Assembly (NCBI GenBank): GCA_020853525.1
Contig: JADYYS010000030.1
Location: forward strand, 122,391 to 186,390
Source of the DNA: Ardenticatenales bacterium
GTDB taxonomy: Bacteria > Chloroflexota > Anaerolineae > Epilineales > Epilineaceae
Direction: 5' to 3'
Length of the DNA stretch: 64,000 nucleotides
Positions 1 through 8,306 of this stretch are shown here, piece after piece (position 1 is the first letter of the stretch; every line of letters starts with the position of its first letter). The translations under genes and the position numbers were made by a program. The notes under the pieces are model-generated. The model did no database searches, was not told the origin of the DNA, and saw nothing but the letters and a program-made list of their open reading frames with translations.

Positions 1-33
1 ATGTCCTCGGCGGCGATTCATCCGAGGCACGGT

Positions 34-69
34 ATCATGGCGCCGCGATGGATCATGGCGCCGTGATGG
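34..69. repeat. Two tandem 18-bp copies at the murJ start
   Basis: An 18-bp unit (atcatggcgccg followed by cgatgg or tgatgg) occurs twice back to back, at 34-51 and 52-69. The copies supply several possible murJ start codons (48 and 66), so the exact N terminus is uncertain. It looks like a simple slippage duplication. Confidence 0.8.
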
Positions 70-1748
70 AGCCGCACGAAATGCCCGCCGAGCTGCCGAC
101 GCCCGCCCCGCCCGACTCGACCGCCCCGCCGCCGGACGACACCCGACGCACCGCCGGGCGCCGGATCGCCCGCGCCTCGGCGCTCATCGGCTTCCTGTTC
201 CTGGCCGCCAAGGTCGTCGGCCTGCTTCGCGAGCGGGCGATCAGCCATGCGTTCGGCCTGTCCGCCGAGTACGAAGCCTACGTCGCTGCGTTCCGCGTGC
301 CCGACCTGCTCTTCACACTCTTTGCCGGCGGTGCGCTCGTCAGCGCGTTCCTGCCCGTGTTCAGCCAGGCGCTGACGGAAGAGGACCGCGACGGCGCCTG
401 GCGCCTCGCGAGCGGCGTGACGAATGTGGTGGCCGTCGCGACGGCCGTCGCCGCGGCCGGGGCGTTCACACTGGCCGTGCCGCTCACGCACTGGATCACG
501 CCCGACGTCCCACCGGCGCAGCAGCTTCTGACCGCGCACCTCATGCGGATCATCCTGGCATCGACGCTCGTCTTCGCCGTCTCGGGCCTGCAGTTCGGCA
601 TCCTGAACGCGTTCCAGCACTTCCTGACGCCGGCGCTCGCCACCGTCGCCTACAACGTCGGGATCATCGCCGGTGCGGTCTGGCTTGCGCCGCACTTCGC
701 CGTGCCGATCGAAGGGTTGGCGTGGGGTGTCGTCGTCGGCGCGTTCGGCCACCTCGTCATCAAGGTGCCGGCCCTGGTCCAGCGCGGCTTCCGATGGCAG
801 CCGACATTCGGACTCCACGATCCGCGGGTGCGGCGGGTCCTGTCCCTACTCTGGCCGCGGATGCTCGCGCTCGGCGCCGTGCAGGCGGTCTTCATCGCCA
901 ACACCCGTCTGGCATCCGGTGCCGGGGTCGGGGCGCTGGCCAGCCTCAACTACGCCTGGGTGATCAGCCAGATGCCGCAGTCCATCCTCGGAACGGCCGT
1001 CGGCACCGCGGCGTTCCCGACGCTGGCCGAGCTTGCCGCCCGCGGCCGCCGCGCCGATCTGCGCCGCACCGCCGCCGACGCCCTCGCGGCGATGACCGTG
1101 CTGTCCGTGCCGGCTGCCGTCGGGCTGGCGACACTGGCCGGCCCGGCCGTGCAAGTCCTTCTCCAGACCGGCCGTTTCGACGCCGATGCCGCCGCGCTCA
1201 CCGCCGCCGCGCTCCGGATGTTCGCCCTCGGTCTCGTGGGCCACGTCACGCTCGAGGTCGCGGCGCGGCTTTTCTACGCCCAACAGGACACCCGCACGCC
1301 GCTCTACATCGCCGTCGGCACGATGGTCGCGAACATCGCCCTGGCGGTGCTCTTCACGGCGCTCGCGGCGGCGCGCGGCTGGGGCCTGACGGCGACGGTC
1401 GGCGGCATCGCCCTCGCGAACTCGATCGCCGTGAGCGGTGAGGTTGCCGTCGCGCTCTGGCTCGTGCGGCGCCGGCTGGACGGCATCGAGGGGCGCCGGC
1501 TCGGGTCGGTGCTGGGACGCACCATCGCCGCGGGCATCGGTATGGCCGTCGTGATCCTCGCCGTCGCGCGCGCCCTGCCCGCCGGCCTCGCGTTCGGGCC
1601 GCTCGACGGCCCGCTCGGCGACGGGCTGCTCCGCCTGGCGATCGCCGGCACGGCGGGCGGCGCCGTCTACGTCGCGCTCGCGCTGGCGTTCGGCGTCGTT
1701 CCGCGCTCGGCGGTCGCGGGTGTGCTGCGACGCGGGATCCGGCGCTAA
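48..1748 (+). CDS. murJ: Lipid II flippase MurJ (MviN family)
   Basis: This 566-residue polytopic membrane protein belongs to the MOP-superfamily MurJ/MviN family, which moves lipid II across the cytoplasmic membrane for peptidoglycan synthesis. A soluble Pro-rich N-terminal tail (about 45 residues) is followed by the family opening (FLFLAAKVVGLLRERAIS) and FRVPDLLFTLFAGGALVSAF, then further hydrophobic helices to the C terminus, consistent with about 14 segments. The length is normal for the family. Starts at 48 and 66 are both possible because the start lies in a short tandem duplication; no clear Shine-Dalgarno decides between them. Its stop codon overlaps that of the convergent trmB gene. 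Confidence 0.93.
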   Translation: MDHGAVMEPHEMPAELPTPAPPDSTAPPPDDTRRTAGRRIARASALIGFLFLAAKVVGLLRERAISHAFGLSAEYEAYVAAFRVPDLLFTLFAGGALVSAFLPVFSQALTEEDRDGAWRLASGVTNVVAVATAVAAAGAFTLAVPLTHWITPDVPPAQQLLTAHLMRIILASTLVFAVSGLQFGILNAFQHFLTPALATVAYNVGIIAGAVWLAPHFAVPIEGLAWGVVVGAFGHLVIKVPALVQRGFRWQPTFGLHDPRVRRVLSLLWPRMLALGAVQAVFIANTRLASGAGVGALASLNYAWVISQMPQSILGTAVGTAAFPTLAELAARGRRADLRRTAADALAAMTVLSVPAAVGLATLAGPAVQVLLQTGRFDADAAALTAAALRMFALGLVGHVTLEVAARLFYAQQDTRTPLYIAVGTMVANIALAVLFTALAAARGWGLTATVGGIALANSIAVSGEVAVALWLVRRRLDGIEGRRLGSVLGRTIAAGIGMAVVILAVARALPAGLAFGPLDGPLGDGLLRLAIAGTAGGAVYVALALAFGVVPRSAVAGVLRRGIRR

Positions 1749-2863
1749 GCGACCTCCGCATCCATCGCCACTGCCTCGCTGTCCCTCACCCCGCTGCCCT
1801 CGGCGAGCACCGCCCGCGCCGCCGGATCGAGGCTGAGCGCCTCGGCGACGACTTCGGCGCCGGGCAGCACCGCCAGCAGCCAGCGAGCGACGACCGCGAC
1901 CGCGACGTGGCAGCCGAGCGTCGGCCGCGGCTGGCCGATGGTCGCCAGGCCGACGACCCACGCACCGTCCGCCCGGGGATGGACGGCCACCGCGATGTGC
2001 TGCTCGATCGTCGGGTCGACGACGACGGTGTCGATGAGCAGCCCGGCCGGTCCGACGTAGACGGCGAGCGGGTGGACGTGGCACCCGGCCGCGTGGACCG
2101 GGCGGGACGCGAACGTCGTCGCAGCAGTCGACGGGTCGGCGCCGGTCGAGCGAAGGGCGACGTGCGGCATCGGGCGCTCCGTGAGGACGGGGGTCGGCGC
2201 GGCGGTGGTGGCGATACGCACGTACTTGAAGTAGGCGCACGGCCGGCCGGCGGCGATCGCGAGGGACTCGTACTTCGTGACGACCCCGTCGAGCCGCGTG
2301 GGGGACGAGCGTACGCCGGCGGCAAGCGCGCTCGCCAGGGCGGGCTCGCCCGCCAGCGCCCGGTCGATCTCGACGGCGTACGCGGCGACGTCCGTGGCGC
2401 AGTGCACGGTCCCACCGACCTCGAGGCAGGATGCGATCCGTGCGACGGTCTTGGGCGCGAGAAGCCGGCGGTGGGCGTGGCGCGTCTTGAACCACGGGTC
2501 CGGGAAGTTCACGTGCACCTCGCCGACCGTGCCGGGCGCGAAGAGGTGGGCCAGGGCGGCCTGGCCGGTGGCATGGACGACGCGCACGTTGTGGAGTCCC
2601 TCTCGGGCGGCGGCGCGTTCGACGGCGACGAGGCTTCGATTGGAGATCTCGATGCCGACGACGTTGGCCTCGGGCCGGCGCCGCGCCAGGTCGAGGAGGA
2701 ATGCGCCGCGCCCGAAGCCGATCTCGACGCACACCGGACCGTCCCGCCCGAAGAATTCCGTCCACGGCGTCGGCCAGGGCAGGCGGTGAATCGACAATGC
2801 CGGTCCCGGACCCGACGGCCGACCATGCGGCGAACGATCGGGTCCGTCGGCGCTGCGGTTCAC
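1745..2863 (-). CDS. trmB: tRNA (guanine-N7)-methyltransferase TrmB with C-terminal extension
   Basis: TrmB methylates G46 of tRNA with S-adenosylmethionine. Residues about 30-235 show the family signature: a SAM-binding EIGFGRGAFLLDLA, the acidic loop VVGIEISNRSL, and the catalytic-side motif VNFPDPWFKTRHAHRRL. The GTG start at 2863 overlaps the TGA of the upstream C39-like gene (GTGA), so translation is probably coupled. The protein is about 372 residues, while typical TrmB is about 210-250. The extra roughly 140 residues after the methyltransferase domain resemble nothing I recognise; they form a compact, Val/Ala-rich probable alpha/beta domain. The stop overlaps the murJ stop on the other strand. 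Confidence 0.88.
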   Translation of the reverse strand: MNRSADGPDRSPHGRPSGPGPALSIHRLPWPTPWTEFFGRDGPVCVEIGFGRGAFLLDLARRRPEANVVGIEISNRSLVAVERAAAREGLHNVRVVHATGQAALAHLFAPGTVGEVHVNFPDPWFKTRHAHRRLLAPKTVARIASCLEVGGTVHCATDVAAYAVEIDRALAGEPALASALAAGVRSSPTRLDGVVTKYESLAIAAGRPCAYFKYVRIATTAAPTPVLTERPMPHVALRSTGADPSTAATTFASRPVHAAGCHVHPLAVYVGPAGLLIDTVVVDPTIEQHIAVAVHPRADGAWVVGLATIGQPRPTLGCHVAVAVVARWLLAVLPGAEVVAEALSLDPAARAVLAEGSGVRDSEAVAMDAEVA

Positions 2864-4182
2864 GGCAGGCGCTCGAGCTCGGCGGCGGCCGGCGCGAACC
2901 CGGGATGGAACGTCAGCGCACGCTCGAACGCCGCGCGCGCCTCTTGGGGGCGCGCGAGCGCCGCGAGCGCGCGGCCACGCCAGACGTGCCACTCCTCCAG
3001 GTTCTCGCCTTTCATCGTGTCGATCGTCGCATCGGCATGGGCAACAAGCGCCTCGTACGCACCGCGATCGAACAGCGCACGGGCATAGCCGAACTGGTAC
3101 CAGAACGCGCGGAACGGCAGCCCGATCGCGCGCGCCTGGTCGAACGCGGCCACCGCGCCATCGGCGATGCCTTGCCGGGCACGCCACTCCCCGAGCGCGA
3201 AGTGCGCCCATGCGTCGGCGGCGTTGGCTGCGGCGTACGACGCGACGTCCGCCCCGACGCGCGCCCACATGACGCCATCCGCGCTGTCGCCTGCCAGCGC
3301 GGCGTCGACGGCGGCGGCCTGCTCGGGGCGGAAGACGACGACGTAGGCGCCGAGGAACGGACGGCCCATCGCATCGACGGCGTCGTAGCCGTAACGCCGA
3401 TTCGCGCCGTAGTAGGAGTCGACCGCGATGAACTCGGCGGTCCCGTCGTCGTAGCCGACGAGGACGCGGTAGTGCCCCATCTCGCCGCGCCCCTCGACGC
3501 TGACCCAGTGCTCGACGATCACCGGCACGCCGGCCCGCAACAAAGCCCGCAGTCGACCCCGCTCGGCGCCGTACCGGACGTGCGCCCGCAGCCCGTGCTG
3601 CGCCGCGTATGCCGCCAGCTCGTCGGGTGTGACGTTCGTGTCCTCGCGGTCCGGCTTGATGCTGGCCGCTGCCGTGAGCTGGTCGACGGCCACGCCCAGC
3701 GGGCTCATCGCCATGACGACCGCCGACGGGCCGCAATTGTTCCATTTCTGCCACGTGTGCGTCACGCCCGGCAGCAGCACGCTCGACGCGTCGGGCGCGG
3801 ACGACGCCGGCACCGCCGGCGACGCTGCTGCCGGCGCGGTGACTTCGGGTGCGACGGGCGCCGCAGGCGGCGGCGAAACCGGTGCCGGGGCCGCGGGTGC
3901 GGCCGGTGCCGGGGCCGATGGCGACGTCGATGCCAGCGCGGTGGCCGCGTACACGGCGTCCGCGGTCGACAACACCGACGGGTCCGGCGGGGCGGACGTC
4001 GGCTCGGCGGTGGCGGCGGACGATCGAGCGGGCGTTGCCACGTCCAGGACCGCTGCGCGCTCGACCGCTCCGTCGCGCGGCCCGCATGCCGCGAGCGACA
4101 GCGCGAGGAACGCCACCGCGACCGGCGCGGCGGCGCTGCGCCGCCGCCGTGCGCTCGCGCTGCCGCCGAACGTTTGACCCAC
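2860..4182 (-). CDS. Exported lipoprotein with C39-like peptidase domain and TPR-like tail
   Basis: The N terminus has an Arg-rich segment, a hydrophobic stretch and a lipobox (LSLAAC), so this is probably a lipid-anchored extracytoplasmic protein. A Pro/Ala-rich linker follows. Then comes a Peptidase_C39_2-type domain with the Cys motif WNNCGPSAVVMAM, the His motif MGHYRVLVGYDD and a following Asp (FIAVDSYYG), matching a Cys-His-Asp papain-like triad. The last roughly 140 residues contain TPR-like helices ending AFERALTFHPGFAPAAAEL. I chose the GTG at 4182 because it gives a normal-length signal peptide; a GTG at 4227 is in frame. Substrate unknown. It overlaps trmB by four bases. Confidence 0.8.
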   Translation of the reverse strand: MGQTFGGSASARRRRSAAAPVAVAFLALSLAACGPRDGAVERAAVLDVATPARSSAATAEPTSAPPDPSVLSTADAVYAATALASTSPSAPAPAAPAAPAPVSPPPAAPVAPEVTAPAAASPAVPASSAPDASSVLLPGVTHTWQKWNNCGPSAVVMAMSPLGVAVDQLTAAASIKPDREDTNVTPDELAAYAAQHGLRAHVRYGAERGRLRALLRAGVPVIVEHWVSVEGRGEMGHYRVLVGYDDGTAEFIAVDSYYGANRRYGYDAVDAMGRPFLGAYVVVFRPEQAAAVDAALAGDSADGVMWARVGADVASYAAANAADAWAHFALGEWRARQGIADGAVAAFDQARAIGLPFRAFWYQFGYARALFDRGAYEALVAHADATIDTMKGENLEEWHVWRGRALAALARPQEARAAFERALTFHPGFAPAAAELERLP

Positions 4183-4256
4183 CCCCTCGCCGCTGTCGAT
4201 AATGCGCCTCCGCCGGCACGAGAGCACGGCCGTCGGGGGCCGGTGCGCCGGTCGGC

Positions 4257-4262
4257 TACGAT
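4257..4262 (+). promoter_or_regulatory. Putative -10 box for the enoyl-CoA hydratase gene
   Basis: TACGAT lies 77 bp before the ATG at 4340, in the divergent gap between the C39-like lipoprotein gene and the hydratase gene. No convincing -35 hexamer is visible, so this is a weak call. Confidence 0.35.
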
Positions 4263-4339
4263 AGCACAGGCGGCCGCAGCGGATGTCGCCGTCGCCGCTC
4301 CGCCCGGCCCGATCGATCGAGACCTACGGGGAGACGAAG

Positions 4340-5113
4340 ATGCCCGATCCGTTCATCCTCACCGAGCGCGACGGCCCGGTCGGGATCGTAAAGTTCAACC
4401 GGCCGGACAAGCTGAACGCGCTCAGCCCGGCGCTGATCGCCCAGATGGCGGACGCGCTCGAAGCGTTCGATGCGGATTCGGAGATCGGGGCGATCGTCCT
4501 CACCGGCAACGCGCGCGCGTTCGCCGCCGGCGCCGATATCGGCGACATGGCCGAGGCAGGCGTGGTCGACCAGATCCGGCGCGACATGTTCGCCACGTGG
4601 GACCGCGTCCGCAAGGTGAAGAAGCCGATCATCGCCGCCGTGAGCGGCTTCGCCCTCGGCGGCGGCTGCGAGACGGCGATGATGTGCGACATGATCGTCG
4701 CCAGCGAAACCGCGCAGTTCGGCCAGCCCGAGATCAACATCGGCGTCATGCCCGGCGCCGGCGGATCGCAGCGGCTGGCGCAGGCCATCGGCAAGGCGCG
4801 GACGATGGAGCTCGTGCTGACCGGCCGCTTCTTCAGCGCGGCCGAGGCGCACGCCTGGGGGCTCGTGAACCGCGTCGTGCCGGTCGAAGCCTATCTGGAC
4901 GAGGCGATCCGTCTGGCCCGCGATATCGCGTCCAAGCCGCCGATCGCCGTCCAGCTGGCCAAGCAGGCTGTGAACAGCGTCTTCGACGACTACCTGGACC
5001 GCGGCCTCCTCACCGAGCGGCGGCTGTTCTACCTGCTGTTCGGGACGGACGACCAGACCGAGGGCATGCGCGCCTTCCTCGACAAGCGCGCACCGGTCTG
5101 GAAGGGACGATAG
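4340..5113 (+). CDS. Enoyl-CoA hydratase (crotonase family)
   Basis: This 257-residue protein has the usual crotonase length and hydrates 2-enoyl-CoA to 3-hydroxyacyl-CoA. Both catalytic glutamates of true hydratases are present, 20 residues apart: E111 in GGGCETAMMCD and E131 in GQPEINIGVMPGAGGSQRL. The oxyanion-hole segment is AGADIGDM. The ATG at 4340 is preceded by GGGGAGA; an upstream in-frame ATG at 4283 would add an unconserved 19 residues. It resembles the PaaF/EchA group and sits upstream of a PaaG-PaaH-thiolase cluster, so a role in the same acyl-CoA pathway is likely. Confidence 0.92.
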   Translation: MPDPFILTERDGPVGIVKFNRPDKLNALSPALIAQMADALEAFDADSEIGAIVLTGNARAFAAGADIGDMAEAGVVDQIRRDMFATWDRVRKVKKPIIAAVSGFALGGGCETAMMCDMIVASETAQFGQPEINIGVMPGAGGSQRLAQAIGKARTMELVLTGRFFSAAEAHAWGLVNRVVPVEAYLDEAIRLARDIASKPPIAVQLAKQAVNSVFDDYLDRGLLTERRLFYLLFGTDDQTEGMRAFLDKRAPVWKGR

Positions 5114-5125
5114 GAGGGCCGCCCG

Positions 5126-6406
5126 ATGTCTCGACGCACCTGGATCCTTGCCGTGGTCGTATCGGCCGCCCTCGTGGCCGGGGCCGTCTGGTGGACCCGC
5201 TCGGCGCGTGCGCCGGGCGAGGGCGACGGCGGGCCGACCCCATCGGCGGCCGGCGCGGCCGCCACCGTCGACCCGGCCGCGGGGACCTCTTCCGCGGGGA
5301 CGCTGCCGAGCGCCGTTCCGCCGTTGAGCGGAACGGTCGGCAGCCCGTCGACCACCGCCGTTTCGACGACGACGGCGGCCGCCCAGCCCGAGTCCGCCGT
5401 CCGCGAGATCGTGCTCGAAGGGCCGCCGGCCGTCCGCGAGGCGGAGATCTCGGGCATGGCGTGGTTCTCGGACACGCTCGTCTTCCTGCCGCAGTACCCG
5501 GGCCGCTTCGGCTACGACGGCAAGGTCGTCACGGCGACGAACACCGGCGACGGCACGCTGTTCGGTGTACGCCGTGCGGACGTCGAGGCCGCGTTGAACC
5601 GCGATACGCCGTCCGTGACGCCGTTCGCGATTCCGCTGGCCGGCGCCGGGTTCGGCGACGGCGAGTCGCGGGCGCTCGACGGGTTCGAGGGCTTCGAGGC
5701 CATCGCGTTCCACGAACGGACCGCCTACGTCTCCATCGAGGTCCAGAACGGCGACGACATGGCCGCCTTCGTGGTCCGCGGGACCGTCGACGTCGATGCG
5801 GACGGCCTGCCGATCGGGATCGCGATCGACGCCGGTGCGCCGGCGAGCGTGCCGCTGCCCGTCGAGATCGACAACATGTCGATCGAATCGCTCGTCGCCG
5901 ACGCCGAGGGCGTGACGGCGATCTTCGAGGCGAACGGGTCGGCCGTCAACCCGTCGCCGAGCGGCTATCGCTTCACCCCCGATCTGCAGCCGGCGGGCGA
6001 CTTCGCCTTCCCGACGATCGAATACCGGGTCACGGATGCCTCCGAGGCGGCGGCCGACGGGTCGTTCTGGATGACGAACTACATGTTCCCGGGCGATGCC
6101 GAAGCGCTCAAGCCGTCGGCCGATGGGATCGCGGAACGTTGGGGCGAAGGTGCGACGCACGCGTCGTTCGAGCAGGTCGAGCGGATCGTTCGCATCGAGC
6201 GCCTCCCCGACAGCGCCCGGTTCGGTTCCGGCTACAAGCTGGCTGACGAGCCGCCCGTCCAGCTTGCCCTGCTCGATGCCGAGACCTCCCGCAACTGGGA
6301 GGGCCTCGTGACGCTGGACGACGCGGGCTTCCTCGTCGTCACGGACAAGTTCCCGCGCACGATCTTCGCGTTCGTTGCCGCGCCGGACAAGGCGGAGACG
6401 CCCTGA
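5126..6406 (+). CDS. Membrane-anchored or exported protein, possibly phytase/esterase-like propeller
   Basis: A 426-residue protein with an N-terminal hydrophobic signal or anchor (ILAVVVSAALVAGAVWW), then a low-complexity Ala/Pro/Thr linker of about 70 residues, then a roughly 300-residue Asp- and Gly-rich domain. Phrases such as GFEGFEAIAFHERTAYVSIE and NWEGLVTLDDAGFLVVTDKF resemble the blades of esterase-like phytase (beta-propeller) proteins. That family placement is an inference from pattern only. The gene starts 12 bp after the hydratase stop behind a good AGGAGG ribosome-binding site, so the two are probably co-transcribed. Its role beside acyl-CoA enzymes is unclear. Confidence 0.75.
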   Translation: MSRRTWILAVVVSAALVAGAVWWTRSARAPGEGDGGPTPSAAGAAATVDPAAGTSSAGTLPSAVPPLSGTVGSPSTTAVSTTTAAAQPESAVREIVLEGPPAVREAEISGMAWFSDTLVFLPQYPGRFGYDGKVVTATNTGDGTLFGVRRADVEAALNRDTPSVTPFAIPLAGAGFGDGESRALDGFEGFEAIAFHERTAYVSIEVQNGDDMAAFVVRGTVDVDADGLPIGIAIDAGAPASVPLPVEIDNMSIESLVADAEGVTAIFEANGSAVNPSPSGYRFTPDLQPAGDFAFPTIEYRVTDASEAAADGSFWMTNYMFPGDAEALKPSADGIAERWGEGATHASFEQVERIVRIERLPDSARFGSGYKLADEPPVQLALLDAETSRNWEGLVTLDDAGFLVVTDKFPRTIFAFVAAPDKAETP

Positions 6407-6434
6407 CGGCGACGGGCTATGCCCGGCACGGATG

Positions 6435-6501
6435 CCGTTCGGTGAAGACGCCAGCGGCGCGGCGACGTGCTAGAATCGCCGCGCCGCTGGCGCCCGAACG
6501 G
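6435..6501. promoter_or_regulatory. Large nested inverted repeat with an extended -10 box in its loop
   Basis: The inner arms are perfect over 16 bp: 6450-6465 (gccagcggcgcggcga) pairs with 6476-6491, leaving a 10-nt loop. An outer pair of 8-bp arms, ccgttcgg at 6435-6442 and ccgaacgg at 6494-6501, encloses it. The loop and right arm contain TGC-TAGAAT (6468-6476), an extended -10 box for the PaaG gene that starts at 6525. The element could be an operator, a cruciform, or a terminator for the preceding gene; no T-tract follows it. Confidence 0.75.
6468..6476 (+). promoter_or_regulatory. Extended -10 promoter element of the paaG operon
   Basis: The sequence TGCTAGAAT matches the TGN-TAnnnT extended -10 pattern and lies 48 bp before the paaG start, inside the loop of the large palindrome. 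No good -35 box is visible, as expected for extended -10 promoters. Confidence 0.5.
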
Positions 6502-6524
6502 TGCGCGCCTGTCAGGAGCGTCCG

Positions 6525-7334
6525 ATGGCCGATGCCCCAGGGTCCGTGACCGGGAGCGATACCGTCCAATACGCCTTCGCCGACGGCGTTGCGACGCTGA
6601 CGTTCAACCGCCCGGACAAGATGAACGCGTTCACGGACGCGATGCTGCACGCGCTGCTCAAGGGGCTGCGCGCGTGCGAGCGCGACGCTGCCGTGCGCGC
6701 GATCGTCCTGACGGGCGCCGGTCAGGCGTTCACGGCAGGTCAGGACCTGAGCGACGTGCAGGACCGCGGGCACGGACTGAGCTTCAAGGACCACCTCGAG
6801 GCGACGTACAACAAGATCATCCGCGCGCTGCGCACCGTCGAGAAGCCGGTCATCGCAGGCGTGAACGGCGTCGCCGCCGGCGCAGGCGCCAGCATCGCCT
6901 TCGCCTGCGACATCCGACTCGCCGCCGAATCCGCCAAGTTCGCCACCGCGTTCGGCCTCGTCGGCCTCGTGCCCGACAGCGGCGCCACGTGGTTCCTGCC
7001 GCGCTTCCTGGGCTACGCCCGGGCGTACGAGCTCTACGCCACGGGCGGCCGCTTGACGGCCGCGGAAGCGCACGCCGCCGGCATCGTCAACCACGTCGTG
7101 CCCGACGCCGATCTGGCGGACCGTACGGCGGCGCTCGCGGGCCAGCTGGCGAACGGTCCGACGAAGGCGTTCGGCCTGACGAAGCGGGCGATGAACCGCG
7201 CCGCCGCAGGCTCGTTGGACGATGCGTTGGACTACGAGGCCCACCTCCAGCATATCGCCGGCCTCACCGCCGACCATGGCGAGGGCGTGCGCGCGTTTCT
7301 CGAGAAGCGCCCGCCCCGCTTCACCGGCACGTGA
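6525..7334 (+). CDS. paaG: PaaG-type ring 1,2-epoxyphenylacetyl-CoA isomerase (crotonase family)
   Basis: A 269-residue crotonase whose active site differs from the hydratase at 4340. The first catalytic Glu is replaced (GAGASIAFACD) and the second position reads GLVPDSGATWFLPR, with Asp151 in the place typical of PaaG isomerases. PaaG converts ring-epoxyphenylacetyl-CoA to the oxepin form and also shifts double bonds. The ATG at 6525 follows AGGAG with ideal spacing. The TGA overlaps the GTG of the next gene (GTGA). Assignment to phenylacetate metabolism is inferred from the active-site pattern and neighbours; the PaaABCE epoxidase and PaaK ligase are not in this window. Confidence 0.85.
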   Translation: MADAPGSVTGSDTVQYAFADGVATLTFNRPDKMNAFTDAMLHALLKGLRACERDAAVRAIVLTGAGQAFTAGQDLSDVQDRGHGLSFKDHLEATYNKIIRALRTVEKPVIAGVNGVAAGAGASIAFACDIRLAAESAKFATAFGLVGLVPDSGATWFLPRFLGYARAYELYATGGRLTAAEAHAAGIVNHVVPDADLADRTAALAGQLANGPTKAFGLTKRAMNRAAAGSLDDALDYEAHLQHIAGLTADHGEGVRAFLEKRPPRFTGT

Positions 7335-8293
7335 GCGCGGCCGTGGCCGACGATGCGCGCACGGCTGGGTCCGCCCCGGTCCGAATCGACGCCGGCGCCC
7401 GTGACGCGGCGCCCGGCCATGCCCGAGACACCGATCTCGGTCCGACGCGCCCGATCGGCGTGATCGGCGCCGGGACGATGGGCGCCGGCATTGCCCAGGT
7501 GGCGGCCGTCGCGGGTCACCCGGTCGTGCTGTTCGATGTCGCCCCGTCGCAGGTCGAGCTGGCCCTGGGTCAGATCGCCGGATTCCTCCGGCGCGACGCG
7601 GCCAAGGGTCGGATGGCAAACGACGAGGCCGAGCGGGCCGTCGCACGCATCACCGGCGCCTCGACGCTGGACGCGTGTGCGCCGTGTGCGCTGGTCGTCG
7701 AGGCGGCGCCCGAGCGGCTGGCGCTCAAGCAGCAGCTCTTCGCCGATCTCGAGGGCGTCGTCGCGGAGTGGGCCGTTCTGGCGACGAACACGTCGACCTT
7801 GTCCGTGGCGGCGATCGGCGGCGCGTTGATGCGGCCGGAGCGCCTGATCGGCCTGCACTTCTTCAACCCGGCGCCGCTCATGCCGCTCGTCGAAGTGATC
7901 CGCGGACCGGCGACGGACGAGGGCGTGGTGGCCGCCGTCGCGGCGCTTGCCGCGCGGTGGGGCAAGACGCCGGTGCTCGCCAAGGACACGCCCGGTTTCA
8001 TCGTGAACCGCGTCGCACGGCCCTTCTACGGGGAGGCGCTGCGCCTGCTCGGCGAGGGCACGGCCGACGCGGCGACGATCGACGCGCTCGTTCGCGACGG
8101 CGGGTTTCCGATGGGGCCGTTCGAGCTGATGGATCTCATCGGCATCGACGTGAACTATGCCGCGGCGAGCTCCGTGTTCGAGGGCTTCTTCGGCGACCCG
8201 CGCTTCCGGCCGCACCCCATCCAGCGGGCGATGGTCGAGAGCGGGCGCCTCGGTCGGAAGTCGGGCCGCGGCTACTTCGCCTACCCGGCGTGA
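7331..8293 (+). CDS. paaH: 3-hydroxyacyl-CoA dehydrogenase (PaaH-like)
   Basis: This 320-residue NAD-dependent enzyme oxidises 3-hydroxyacyl-CoA. After a roughly 40-residue unconserved leader, the Rossmann motif GVIGAGTMGAGIAQ appears (residues 43-56), then ATNTSTLSV, the catalytic-His segment GLHFFNPAPLMPLVEV, and KDTPGFIVNRVARPF at the start of the C-terminal helical domain. The domain ends with the normal closing segment GRLGRKSGRGYFAY. GTG at 7331 overlaps the paaG stop. The length equals a one-domain enzyme; the longer PaaH of enterobacteria carries a second C-terminal domain, which the next gene may supply. Confidence 0.9.
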   Translation: MSAAVADDARTAGSAPVRIDAGARDAAPGHARDTDLGPTRPIGVIGAGTMGAGIAQVAAVAGHPVVLFDVAPSQVELALGQIAGFLRRDAAKGRMANDEAERAVARITGASTLDACAPCALVVEAAPERLALKQQLFADLEGVVAEWAVLATNTSTLSVAAIGGALMRPERLIGLHFFNPAPLMPLVEVIRGPATDEGVVAAVAALAARWGKTPVLAKDTPGFIVNRVARPFYGEALRLLGEGTADAATIDALVRDGGFPMGPFELMDLIGIDVNYAAASSVFEGFFGDPRFRPHPIQRAMVESGRLGRKSGRGYFAYPA

Positions 8294-8306
8294 GGCACCG
8301 AGTCCC

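Noticed and set aside
2701..6246. A 1,181-residue plus-strand reading frame over trmB, the C39-like gene and the hydratase gene
   Set aside because: It is Arg-dominated, runs antisense and out of frame through several well-supported genes, and shows no domain; it is a GC-rich shadow.
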